From: Nitrospira sp.
Lineage (GTDB): Bacteria > Nitrospirota > Nitrospiria > Nitrospirales > Nitrospiraceae
Reading direction: 5' to 3'
Length of the DNA stretch: 64,000 bases
Assembly (NCBI GenBank): GCA_024760545.1
Contig: CP060501.1
Coordinates: 1,897,501 to 1,961,500 of the forward strand
The first letter of the stretch is position 1. Every line of letters begins with the position of its first letter. Position numbers and translations under genes: made by a program. The notes beneath the pieces were generated by a model, which was given only the letters and a program-made list of their open reading frames with translations, did no database searches and was not told where the DNA came from. Positions 54,201 through 61,903 of this stretch are shown one piece after another.

Positions 54201-56187
54201 CTCCTTCATGGGGTTGAGCAGTTCGCTAAGAAACTGTGAGTTTCTTCTTGGCGAACTCAAGGCATTAAGTGGCCGCCTTGCCATGCGTTTGGCAAGTGCC
54301 ACAACCGAGGCCCATGCGAAGACTAGTGGCGAACTCATCGCACTTGCATTGTCGCGCGCACAGTGCCGCGACCCGCAACCAGGACACTCCTGTTGGCTCT
54401 CATTGAATGAAGGTTTTTTTGTACCTCTAGACGACGTCCGGGATCTGTTGCCAACTCCAGAGCGGCAGGGGGACCAAGATGAGCGTGATAATAGAGCGGA
54501 CCTTCTGTATGTCGCAGCCCCGACACGAGGGGGAATCATACTTCGTTTTGTGGAAGTCAAATATCGGCGGCATCTTGCATTGGCTCGGTCACTAGACCTC
54601 GTTGAAACCGTCAGCCGACAAGCATCAGCGAGCTGGAATCTCTGGCTAGATTGGTATTTTCCCCAAGACTGCTCACCAGTCATCCGTTCCATGCGCCGCA
54701 GCAAGCTCGCTCGTGCCCTCCGATTCTATGCTGAGAAAGCAATGCGCCATCATCTACCTACCGAGGCGTTTAAACGCATATCACAAGAAATCAACCGAAT
54801 GTTGCAAAAGCCAGAAGACTACACACCTTCGGTCATTTCGGAACCAAATCGCGGATACATATTCTGCCCAGAATTTACTCAGCCCGAGCCAGAACGCCTC
54901 TTCCCAGACGTGTCTGATGACACGGCCATATTCCTCTTCGGCCCTGGGGCACTACTCGACGTGATCCAGACTCAAAGGGCAGATGTTTCGGGACCGATGC
55001 CCACCGCTCAAGAAAAAACTGCCATGCCCGGCGCTACGCCAGTTTTCGCTGAAACCCGATCTCATCTGGAACCCACCGTTAGTGCATCGACCCTGGGACA
55101 ACAAGGAAGACAAGTTCTACCAATGGCATCATCAGGTACGGCGGGCATTATCCTCGGGACAGTTCACGGAACGACGACGCCAGTTAATTGGTCAGTGAAA
55201 ATCGAGGGCAATCCGCATCTGATGATTGTTGGATTGCCCGGCATGGGGAAAACCACATGTCTCGTCAATCTTTGTCGGCAACTACAAACTGCTGGCATCA
55301 CCCCCATCGTCTTTTCGTATCACGATGATATTGATAGCAAACTCACAGCGTTCTTCCCAGGCTTCTCCAAATCAGATTGTCAGAGCCTTGGCTTTAATCC
55401 AATGCGCGTGACCGACGATGGGCCGTTTGGTAACATCGAGAGCGCTGGTCTTCTTCGCGACATCTTCGCGTCGATTTTTCCTGAACTTGGGGATTTGCAG
55501 CTGGAAACTATCAGGGCTGCCATTAAATCCAGTTACGAAACCTACGGATGGGGTCCACGGCCAAGCGCTGTACCTCTGGAGACTCCCCCCTTTCGAGAGT
55601 TCTTCAAGAAGCTACAGTCTTCAAGTAAAGGGGACACGAGAACGCAAACGCTTCTCGCGCGATTAACAGAGTTGGACGACTACATGTTCTTCAACGATAC
55701 GCTAGCAGCTCAAAGCTTACTCGACGAATCTCGGCTGGCTGTACTTCAGATTCACAAAACTCAAAATGCCGCCGTTCAAAGGGCATACGCATCCTTTGCG
55801 TTCTACCGCATTTACCAGGATATGTTCCGGCGTGGTCGCCAAGATCGCATTACTCATGCAGTAATTTTTGACGAAGCTCACAGGGCCAGCCGTCTGAAAT
55901 TAATTCCGACAATGGCTAAGGAATGCCGGAAATATGGGATCGCACTAGTTCTGGCCTCACAAGAAGCACGCGATTTTGACACATCTCTCTTTTCTGCCAT
56001 CGCAAATTACCTTATTCTCCGTGTTACAGAACATGACGCTAAAACCTTAGCGAGGAATGTGGCTCCTTCCGACATGGAGCGACGCGTCGCAGATCGTTTG
56101 AAGCAAATTGAGAAATACCAAGCCCTCTATTTCTGTGAGGGTCGCAGAAACCCCACCCACCTGGATCTCACTCAGACTTCTGGCTAA
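51211..56187 (+). CDS. Giant nuclease / HerA-FtsK-type ATPase, DptH-like, 1658 aa
   Basis: The first 1050 residues have no motif that I recognise (begins MSISNTQAAFLNQVLQDLAG, with an early GWQVLAVAGEGD and VEIRESKLAATLLIV block). A nuclease-like motif follows: D1097, then E1115-V-K1117 in RFVEVKYRR. Residues about 1310-1658 are a hexameric-translocase-type ATPase: Walker A GLPGMGKTT (1341-1349), Walker B VIFDEAH (D1554-E1555), and LVLASQEARDFD as sensor-like strand. Domain order and size match DptH of the Dnd restriction module, and HerA-type defence ATPases in general. Likely role: ATP-driven DNA translocation and cleavage, under control of the kinase protein (inference). Confidence 0.85.
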   Translation: MSISNTQAAFLNQVLQDLAGPPEPGNIAFIRCIPAELIGPLVTHQNFRIQGWQVLAVAGEGDTTQQTITADKAVEIRESKLAATLLIVDVTAAGAGMDGIYSAAKEISEQELFKKAITTARKALPKHIADLVRETVSRAKKLGQRHAVSPWQEFTFYSQCVERPDNIGAAMAMLGLWPTRFGHEPDIRDIGKSALLVEKLLLPPSCSKSLSARITALMLQGETEAQRVSLEKVLREAGGQSLSDVLGKVAAQPSIWLNNIKPSFATDRLSRIELVSWRNRSGGITAWSGLQLSDAEDLPCLILDANDPVSGLAIRWNTHPAEISKGSVNYEVEIIATSDVLATKTIEHSERAPQKTFFSFEDFEELDESAKFQAKVVVRAIDAPEVQPDESEDFIIAFGAMAVQKTYRGSGETVRCAVEGAIILESKEELVALCHKRAEYAHFRTDSKGYIIMRPNHVGRSFRIFRPPLISEIENKWEANPEAIGRWSIQVRADGTRSGELQFHPVERGNCPESTWSRLETASRLFCEDTMQGPGALSQIYIHDDNTSARAVEYLNAWEGALEESTAALALAHTVEVQDVAGKTIGLIVLPSHPVRVAWQAAYDALAIHARYEFGLPPPKVREALKALDSSHFPSMLPGLEPGGTFVFADTLGVTAVAMVLDSDREPKAAVSTIALCLGEGIPEIAPSVGHQTATVLGKEVDSYLKYHQNNRLLHLHALRPGDGGTVVRALGKVIRQPTPSNGEEEMRKIAFSLNIYPSSAQQAVAGRFLTQLSQRRRSGSGGIEKEDAWILDPLPCGGNRTMPRLRWSRRDCLSPGEHEPAHISLTFDTFDSRVVAEERSSQSSPLHVFGLVASLEREFFFEAETPVWKAFVNPEQDGEKHPTARVLTERLSRVHSATLRAVARSLSKSGGWPILRTDLNREEVETLKTLHRLSDWVVTVDRNAGIEYFDSPREAQAVYDAYVIDAVPERDDLGCLQMITSTSHLDEVRGLLDQALSFMGLSSSLRNCEFLLGELKALSGRLAMRLASATTEAHAKTSGELIALALSRAQCRDPQPGHSCWLSLNEGFFVPLDDVRDLLPTPERQGDQDERDNRADLLYVAAPTRGGIILRFVEVKYRRHLALARSLDLVETVSRQASASWNLWLDWYFPQDCSPVIRSMRRSKLARALRFYAEKAMRHHLPTEAFKRISQEINRMLQKPEDYTPSVISEPNRGYIFCPEFTQPEPERLFPDVSDDTAIFLFGPGALLDVIQTQRADVSGPMPTAQEKTAMPGATPVFAETRSHLEPTVSASTLGQQGRQVLPMASSGTAGIILGTVHGTTTPVNWSVKIEGNPHLMIVGLPGMGKTTCLVNLCRQLQTAGITPIVFSYHDDIDSKLTAFFPGFSKSDCQSLGFNPMRVTDDGPFGNIESAGLLRDIFASIFPELGDLQLETIRAAIKSSYETYGWGPRPSAVPLETPPFREFFKKLQSSSKGDTRTQTLLARLTELDDYMFFNDTLAAQSLLDESRLAVLQIHKTQNAAVQRAYASFAFYRIYQDMFRRGRQDRITHAVIFDEAHRASRLKLIPTMAKECRKYGIALVLASQEARDFDTSLFSAIANYLILRVTEHDAKTLARNVAPSDMERRVADRLKQIEKYQALYFCEGRRNPTHLDLTQTSG

Positions 56188-56340
56188 GACTTGCTGGGTC
56201 GCGACGATGCGGGGAACATCAAGCCTAGGCACGAATGGCTGCGCAAGGAGAAGTGAGATCTCGAGGACTAACAGACTACGTGCTGTACGACACCGTGTTG
56301 GCGAGGGAGGGAAAGTGGACTTCCCTGGCTTTTGCGGACT
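56188..56340. other. Short gap after the HerA gene
   Basis: After the TAA of the giant gene the same frame stays open for 23 codons (LLGRDDAGNIKPRHEWLRKE) and then stops. I do not recognise it; it may be junk or the remnant of a lost gene end. No other gene is supported here. Confidence 0.3.
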
Positions 56341-56601
56341 TTAAGCCCGATTCGACACTGGTTCAAACGCCTCTGGACTGATACCGCTCAGATGGCTGTG
56401 TCAACGGGTGTGATTGTAGAAGGTTTCGATGTACTCGTCGATCTCGCCTTGGCGATCTCCCGAGTCTTGTAGATCGCTTCCTAATCCGCTCTTCAGGATC
56501 CTAAAAAGTGATTCGGCCACCGCGTGATCCCAGCAGTTGCCAGACCGCCTCATACTGGGCTGAAGGTAATGCGCATGGCATAAACGTCGCGCGAATAACA
56601 C
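56341..56601 (-). pseudogene. Remnant of an IS3-family transposase (OrfB C-terminus)
   Basis: Only the end of the DDE integrase remains: QPSMRRSGNCWDHAVAESLF includes the final catalytic Glu, then EIDEYIETFYNHTR. An in-frame TGA (56401-56403) interrupts the reading, after which HSHLSGISPEAFE continues to TAA at 56341, the known end of the family. N-terminal parts and inverted repeats are missing, so it cannot move. It separates the two defence-like operons and shows that this spot has received insertions. Confidence 0.85.
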
Positions 56602-56677
56602 CCTTCTAGATTTCCCTTGAAAGGTTTCGCTAAACTCTTGGCCGCTCCATAGAGGGGAGAGTCTAAGGATTCAAGCA

Positions 56678-57676
56678 ATGAGGTACTTCGGGTCCAAGGC
56701 AACTACAGTTGAACGAGTGTACGAGCTGATTGCCAAGCGAGTGCCGTCAGGTACTTTTTGTGACGCATTCGGCGGGCTTGGTTTTGTTGGGTCTCACTTT
56801 AAGAGCAAAGGATACAAAGTTTGGACTGGAGACATTCTCACATTCGCGCACTATTTTCAGCTGGCTCGAATACAACTAGACCGAACGGTGTCCTTCAGAC
56901 GATTGAGGTCGATGATGCGATTGGATACGATAGGAGATGTTGTCGGTTCCTTGAACGCCCTAACGCCCAGAAATGGATGGCTTGTCGAAGAATATGCCAA
57001 GAAAAGAAGATTTTTTACTCTCGAGAACGCCATGCGTGCTCAATCATGTCGATTGCAGATTGATGCATGGTCAAGGAAAAAGTGTTTGAGTGACCACGAG
57101 CGTGCTGTCCTCCTAGCCTCTCTAATCAACAGCATGGATCGAGTTGCCAACACTGCCGGGACTTACTATGCTTACCTTAAGTCTTGGCATAGGAAGGCAC
57201 TTTTGCCGTTTCGGTTCGAATTGATCCGGCCGGCTAAGGGAAACCCGGACTGTTCTTCTATTCTTGCCGACGCTAGAGATCTTGTTGCTCTGCAAAAATT
57301 CGATGTTCTGTATCTGGATCCACCTTACAACGAACGCTCCTACGCGACGTATTATCATTTGCCCGAATCGATAGCGAAAGGTTCTCGGCCACGCACTCAC
57401 GGAAAGTCTGGTATGCCAAACCAAGATATGGCCGTCTCTGCCTTTAACAGGCCAGCAAAGGCTCTTAACGCGCTAGAAGAGCTTGTAGAGGCAGCTAAGT
57501 TTAGACTCCTAGCATTCCACTACTCTGATGACGGCCATATCAGTAGGTCTCAGCTCAGAAGTTTGTTTAGCCGCTATGGAAAGGTGGAGGAGTTTATAGT
57601 GCGCAGTAAAGGGTACACAACGCTGAGAGAACCCAGAACAATAAAACATCGGCTTTATTTGGTTAACCGTGGCTGA
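56678..57676 (+). CDS. D12-class DNA adenine N6-methyltransferase
   Basis: A 332-residue methyltransferase. MRYFGSKATTVERV and DAFGGLGFVGSHF (D29-) form the SAM site (the FxGxG motif of the alpha class), and DPPYNERSYATYYH (D214-Y217) is the catalytic motif IV. The length is normal for Dam/M.EcoRV-like enzymes; the segment between is the target recognition region. AAGGAT seven bases before ATG 56678 sets the start. It leads a five-gene operon; no matching restriction endonuclease is next to it, so it may act as a modification partner of one of the neighbouring nuclease proteins or on its own. Confidence 0.92.
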   Translation: MRYFGSKATTVERVYELIAKRVPSGTFCDAFGGLGFVGSHFKSKGYKVWTGDILTFAHYFQLARIQLDRTVSFRRLRSMMRLDTIGDVVGSLNALTPRNGWLVEEYAKKRRFFTLENAMRAQSCRLQIDAWSRKKCLSDHERAVLLASLINSMDRVANTAGTYYAYLKSWHRKALLPFRFELIRPAKGNPDCSSILADARDLVALQKFDVLYLDPPYNERSYATYYHLPESIAKGSRPRTHGKSGMPNQDMAVSAFNRPAKALNALEELVEAAKFRLLAFHYSDDGHISRSQLRSLFSRYGKVEEFIVRSKGYTTLREPRTIKHRLYLVNRG

Positions 57677-58616
57677 TCCTTTGCCAAATTGGGATACTCA
57701 CGATGTTAGGAGTCTTGAAGTATTTTCAAAGATTCGTCTGGTCGCAGTGGACCTCGACGGTACGCTCCTCCACGGAAATGTCTCAACTCTGGGAAGGATT
57801 CAGAATCTCCGACGTAGTCTTGCTCATCACCAGTATAAAGTAAATCTGACCCTGGCAACCGGAAGGACGTTGGCTGGAGTTCACCAAACGCTTGGCCTTT
57901 TATCACTACCCAAGGGCGTCCCTCTCATTCTCTACAATGGGAGTGTAATTATAAGGAACGGAACATTCCACGAACTGGTTAAGAGGACCATCTCCAATAA
58001 CAGTCTCCGAAAGATTGTGGAACTTACCTCGGAGCACCCTGTTAGTACCCTTGCCTATTTTTATCAAACCCCCTTCTTTCAACTAGATGGTGGTAACGAA
58101 TCGCGGGAGTATGTATTGGGGTGGACGACAATAACGCCTGTCGAGCGAGAATTTAATGGCATGGAAGTTAGGTGGGAAAGGTCAACGGATGTTCATGAAG
58201 ATTATTCTCCATCCGCAATAATCATTGATCCCAATGGGGATATGATGTTGAGCAAGAGCATTGAGTCGCATTTGAGTAAGATCGACGATGTTTCTGTTAC
58301 AAAGAGCGGCTCAGGTCTCTTGGAGGTCCGCCCTTATGGCAGTAACAAAGGTATAGCTTTAAGGGAAGTCGCTAGCTTTCTAGGATTGTCAAAAGAGAAT
58401 GTACTGGCTCTTGGGGATAACGACAATGATGCTGAAATGCTGGCATGGGCCGGAATAGGAGTAACAATATCAAATGGATCAACTTCTGCTCTAGATAATA
58501 GTGATTACGTCTGTAGGTATGGTGTCGCCAAGGGGGCCGTAGAGGTTTTGCGTTTAGTGAGAAATTCTAGACGGTATTTTGTTCGGCCGGAGGGGGTGGA
58601 GACCATCCATGAGTGA
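57669..58616 (+). CDS. HAD-superfamily phosphatase, Cof type
   Basis: A 315-residue hydrolase. Motif I is VDLDGTLLHG with nucleophile D28 and D30; motif II lies in LTLATGRT; motif IV is LGDNDNDAEML (D250, D254). A C2-type cap lies between about residues 95 and 210. Cof proteins dephosphorylate sugar phosphates, nucleotides and coenzymes. The start is a GTG eight bases inside the methyltransferase gene, and its end overlaps the next ATG by eight bases, so it is part of the operon. In this context a nucleotide substrate is likely (inference). Confidence 0.88.
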   Translation: MADPLPNWDTHDVRSLEVFSKIRLVAVDLDGTLLHGNVSTLGRIQNLRRSLAHHQYKVNLTLATGRTLAGVHQTLGLLSLPKGVPLILYNGSVIIRNGTFHELVKRTISNNSLRKIVELTSEHPVSTLAYFYQTPFFQLDGGNESREYVLGWTTITPVEREFNGMEVRWERSTDVHEDYSPSAIIIDPNGDMMLSKSIESHLSKIDDVSVTKSGSGLLEVRPYGSNKGIALREVASFLGLSKENVLALGDNDNDAEMLAWAGIGVTISNGSTSALDNSDYVCRYGVAKGAVEVLRLVRNSRRYFVRPEGVETIHE

Positions 58617-61143
58617 TGTGTGGCGAGACGCCCTAGCGGCTCTCATCAATCGGCTTGAGACCATTTATTTCACTTCCAGACAGTTCAATCAGTTAATAGG
58701 TGACCTGTTAGCCAGAGATAATTGTCCGATGAGCGGCCTTACATATGAGGTGATGGAACAAGATCCCTTTAAGACTTTGAACTTTGGAGTATCCGCAATT
58801 GGTACGCCTGACATCAATTCCATTGAACTTGGGGATACAAACAGAAGATGTCGTATCAGCCAATACTTGAAACAGCCCCCCTTTCCCAAGCCCTCTGATC
58901 TCAACAGGTTGCTAGAGCAATTGTTTGTATCATTCTGGAAACCTTCTTTTCGAACGCCGTCGGCTGGAATGCTAGATTTGAAAAGAAGCCCACAAGCAAA
59001 TGCAATGGCGCAGCAAACAATTGAGATCTGTGTATCAGAAGAGAAAAACTGCGTGTTCATGTTTTGCGATCTAGATGGCTTTAAGGCTTTAAATGATTCG
59101 CTCGGCCAAGAAGCGGGTAATCGGGTCATTAAGGAGTTTGGCGCTCTTCTCGAGTGTAACCTGCAACCGTCGGCGGTTCTGCTGCATGCAGGAGGCGATG
59201 AGTTTTTTGCTCTCTTGCCGGATATCAATTCAACTGAGGCCATAATGCTCGCACATAAGGTATCGGAGGCCGTTACCGAGTACGACTTCAAAGTGAATTC
59301 CTCGGTTTCCATATCCTGTGGTATTGCCTCTACCGAAGAGAATGATGCAATCAAAAATTACAATTGGTTGTATTCTCGAGCTGAGTCGGCGCTGAAACAA
59401 AATGCGAAACAACGTACTAAGGGCAAGGCTAGATTTTACTCAAAAGACCCATTTAAGCCAGGTGAGGGGACATCATCAAGAGATATTCTTGTCAGCAATT
59501 GTATCGTGAAGAGTACTTTGCCCCACGCATTTCCTTTTAGTAGTGCTTGGCTCAATTGTTTATCCTCAATTGTTGTCGAAGGACTGCGAGCTGAACCTGA
59601 TATTACAAGGGTCACAAAACGAGTAGACAGTTTTCTGAAGTGGGCACAGGTCGAGCCTCCAGTAGATGCTGGGCGATTAGTATCGGCTTCATCGCGAGCA
59701 GATGGGTTGTATGCAGCCCCCTCATTTTTAGCTATTGATATAGCATTCGCAGTAATCCATGGGTTTTTCCGGTGGGGCCTTCTTGTTGGCCACGGCCTTT
59801 TACCATCAACGTCCATACGTCTTCAGTACGCGGGTGACGGCCGGCATGCAAAGGTTTCCTTGTCAGATGGCACCTCTGTCTGGACATCCAGTCTAAGCGA
59901 TCCCATGCCCAATTGTTTTGAGATAGGAAACCTGTGGAATCGTCCGACCGATGGCGAGCTCCCAGTAGCTTTGGCGCGGGCGATCCTTATTCAGATTGGT
60001 CATGACCAGCCCAAGATTCCGCTTGATCTGTTTCTTGAGCGCATTATCGTAGACGACCGACCGACAGTGGGGGGAGGGCTCCCGGACTTTTGGGAAGCCA
60101 CACTAGCCAGACTTGTTGTGCAAATATTGAGACATCCGAATGCTGGCGCCGTGTACGTGATTGGCAATCACCATTATGGCAAACAGACGGTAGAAAATTT
60201 GCGCATGGTTGCTTCCTGGGCAATTCGTGACGAGCAGTTAGCTTATAAGACGGGCCTTTCCGTTAGTCAAATCAGGGAAGCAGCCAAGTATCTTGATGGG
60301 AAAATTCATTTTCCCGACGGCGAAGATCAGTTGATTGTTCATTTATCCGATCTGCTTCGTTCCCCACATCCATTTGGACCGACCCAAAGAGCTCCATCAA
60401 TCCGTCCTGCGCCGTTCCTGCGTCGTGAGTTAAAGCTCGACAATTTGGGATTGAACCGAGAGGATGGCTGTAGAGTGAGGACTATCGCTGAAGCGTATCC
60501 AGTCGTCCTCGAGATTGCTCGTAAAGCAGGGGCAAATGAAACTATCACGGACCAAGCAGGTCAGAAACTCCGAGAGTTGATAGATTTCAAGGTCCATCTT
60601 CTGGCTCCCTCTGAAAACCTTATTCCTGCGTTCTATAAAAGTGAGGAAGACTCCTTCAAAGAGTATTACGAGACTCAGTTTGTTAGCCATGAGGGACTAT
60701 TTGGGAGGGTATTCCATGGAACGGAGCAACTGGAGTCTGTCTTGGCACATCTTGAATACATCATTAAAACTCCTGGGCAACACTTCTCGACGCGCCGCGC
60801 GATTCTTGTTATACCCAATGAGGCAAAAGTTGGTAAAAAGCTATCACCGCTCGGGTTGGTGTCGATACGCATCATTCCTCGTTTCCTGGGAACACGGCCC
60901 AATTTGAGCTTCAGCTATACGTGGAGGACTGTTGAAGCACTCAAAGGATTCCCTTATAGCCTGTATGGTTCTGTTAAGTTTAGCCAACACATCATCAATC
61001 TCTTGGCGGCAAGGCTACCGAAAGAAGTAGCGAGACAGGTTGAGTTTGGAACTGTTTCATATATAGCGCATAGTCTTCATTTCTTTTTAGATGATTATGG
61101 GCAGAATATCGCAAGGCTCATAGTTGATGAGGCCAGCTTTTAA
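58609..61143 (+). CDS. GGDEF protein with thymidylate-synthase-like C-terminus, 844 aa
   Basis: N-terminal 145 residues unknown. About 145-290 are a GGDEF (diguanylate-cyclase-type) domain with the metal site FCDLDGFKALND (D154, D156) and an intact AGGDEF (G195-F199). The middle (about 300-600) is not recognised. About 640-844 resemble thymidylate synthase: SHEGLFGRVFHGTEQL, then TRRAILVIPNE (the SRR motif region), SFSYTWRTVEALKGFPYSLYG (like QLYQRSxDxFLGLPFNIxSY) and IAHSLHFF (like THLYxNH). The catalytic Cys-His pair is replaced (SPLGLVS). No membrane segment. It could make or bind a nucleotide signal, but no such fusion is known to me. Confidence 0.75.
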   Translation: MSDVWRDALAALINRLETIYFTSRQFNQLIGDLLARDNCPMSGLTYEVMEQDPFKTLNFGVSAIGTPDINSIELGDTNRRCRISQYLKQPPFPKPSDLNRLLEQLFVSFWKPSFRTPSAGMLDLKRSPQANAMAQQTIEICVSEEKNCVFMFCDLDGFKALNDSLGQEAGNRVIKEFGALLECNLQPSAVLLHAGGDEFFALLPDINSTEAIMLAHKVSEAVTEYDFKVNSSVSISCGIASTEENDAIKNYNWLYSRAESALKQNAKQRTKGKARFYSKDPFKPGEGTSSRDILVSNCIVKSTLPHAFPFSSAWLNCLSSIVVEGLRAEPDITRVTKRVDSFLKWAQVEPPVDAGRLVSASSRADGLYAAPSFLAIDIAFAVIHGFFRWGLLVGHGLLPSTSIRLQYAGDGRHAKVSLSDGTSVWTSSLSDPMPNCFEIGNLWNRPTDGELPVALARAILIQIGHDQPKIPLDLFLERIIVDDRPTVGGGLPDFWEATLARLVVQILRHPNAGAVYVIGNHHYGKQTVENLRMVASWAIRDEQLAYKTGLSVSQIREAAKYLDGKIHFPDGEDQLIVHLSDLLRSPHPFGPTQRAPSIRPAPFLRRELKLDNLGLNREDGCRVRTIAEAYPVVLEIARKAGANETITDQAGQKLRELIDFKVHLLAPSENLIPAFYKSEEDSFKEYYETQFVSHEGLFGRVFHGTEQLESVLAHLEYIIKTPGQHFSTRRAILVIPNEAKVGKKLSPLGLVSIRIIPRFLGTRPNLSFSYTWRTVEALKGFPYSLYGSVKFSQHIINLLAARLPKEVARQVEFGTVSYIAHSLHFFLDDYGQNIARLIVDEASF

Positions 61144-61900
61144 CCGCGACAGACCCTCACTTGTCTGCGACTTGATCGATGGAAAACTCACCGATTTCAT
61201 CGAAAGGAACCATAGGGTCGTCTACAGATCAAAAAGACTACTCGTGTGCATTGTCGAAGAGCCCCCGCCCACCTCATTATTTTCGATAGCAACTGACCTT
61301 GCACTCCATCGATATTTGGATAGATTCTATTTGCTGGTCCCAGAAAGGGATGTCGATAGACGCCAAAAGCTTCTTGACGAGTTTTTTAGTTTCATCGCCC
61401 GTGATTACGAGTCCTTGATCGACCGGGATCGGAATATAGACAACATTCGAAACCTGCTTGACTTTGCTAAACAGTATGTCCCTCTTCTTGCGCAAGCAAC
61501 AATTATTGACTATGGGTGCGGGACAGGTCTTTCTCACTTAGTCGCTGAAGAGCTCCATCTGAACATAATTGGGCTGGATAGATGCCCCTCAATGCGTGCC
61601 ATTGCCTTCCATCGCGGCATGAAAGTGTGGAATCCAGGAGATCTTGCAAGGCAGCCCAATAACTCCCTAGATGTATCCCTTGCATCATATGTCTTTCATC
61701 TTTTGCCAGACACCAAAGGACTCGAACTTTTGTGGGAGCGAATAAGACCTGGTGGAGTCCTTGTGGCGAACTTTCATAAGGATGCTGGGAAACATTTGGT
61801 GAGACATTGTCTGGAAGAGAAAGGATGTATGGCCGTTAAATTGCTAGCTCCGTATGGATCTGAGCGTCATGGACCTTACTTTGCTTTTGTGAAGCCATAA
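61127..61900 (+). CDS. Class I SAM-dependent methyltransferase
   Basis: A 257-residue protein. The Rossmann SAM motif IIDYGCGTGLSHLVAEEL lies at about 125-142, followed by the acidic strand end GLDRCP and LDVSLASYVFHLLPD (motif IV/V region); IRPGGVLVANFHKD ends the sheet. The first 110 residues form a separate helical region. The substrate cannot be told; it lacks the DPPY or NPPY motif of adenine DNA methyltransferases, so it may modify a small molecule, nucleotide or protein. It overlaps the GGDEF gene by 17 bases. Confidence 0.85.
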   Translation: MRPAFNRDRPSLVCDLIDGKLTDFIERNHRVVYRSKRLLVCIVEEPPPTSLFSIATDLALHRYLDRFYLLVPERDVDRRQKLLDEFFSFIARDYESLIDRDRNIDNIRNLLDFAKQYVPLLAQATIIDYGCGTGLSHLVAEELHLNIIGLDRCPSMRAIAFHRGMKVWNPGDLARQPNNSLDVSLASYVFHLLPDTKGLELLWERIRPGGVLVANFHKDAGKHLVRHCLEEKGCMAVKLLAPYGSERHGPYFAFVKP

Positions 61901-61903
61901 CAA

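Noticed and set aside
45414..56187. Calling the operon BREX type 2 because of the PglW-like start
   Set aside because: No pglX methyltransferase, pglZ phosphatase, brxD or helicase is present, and the other two proteins do not resemble pglY or pglZ.
45414..56187. Calling the operon Dnd/Dpt phosphorothioation restriction
   Set aside because: dndA-E modification genes are absent in the window, and the DptF-like part is fused to nuclease and kinase domains; similarity to DptF/G/H is from memory of domain layout only.
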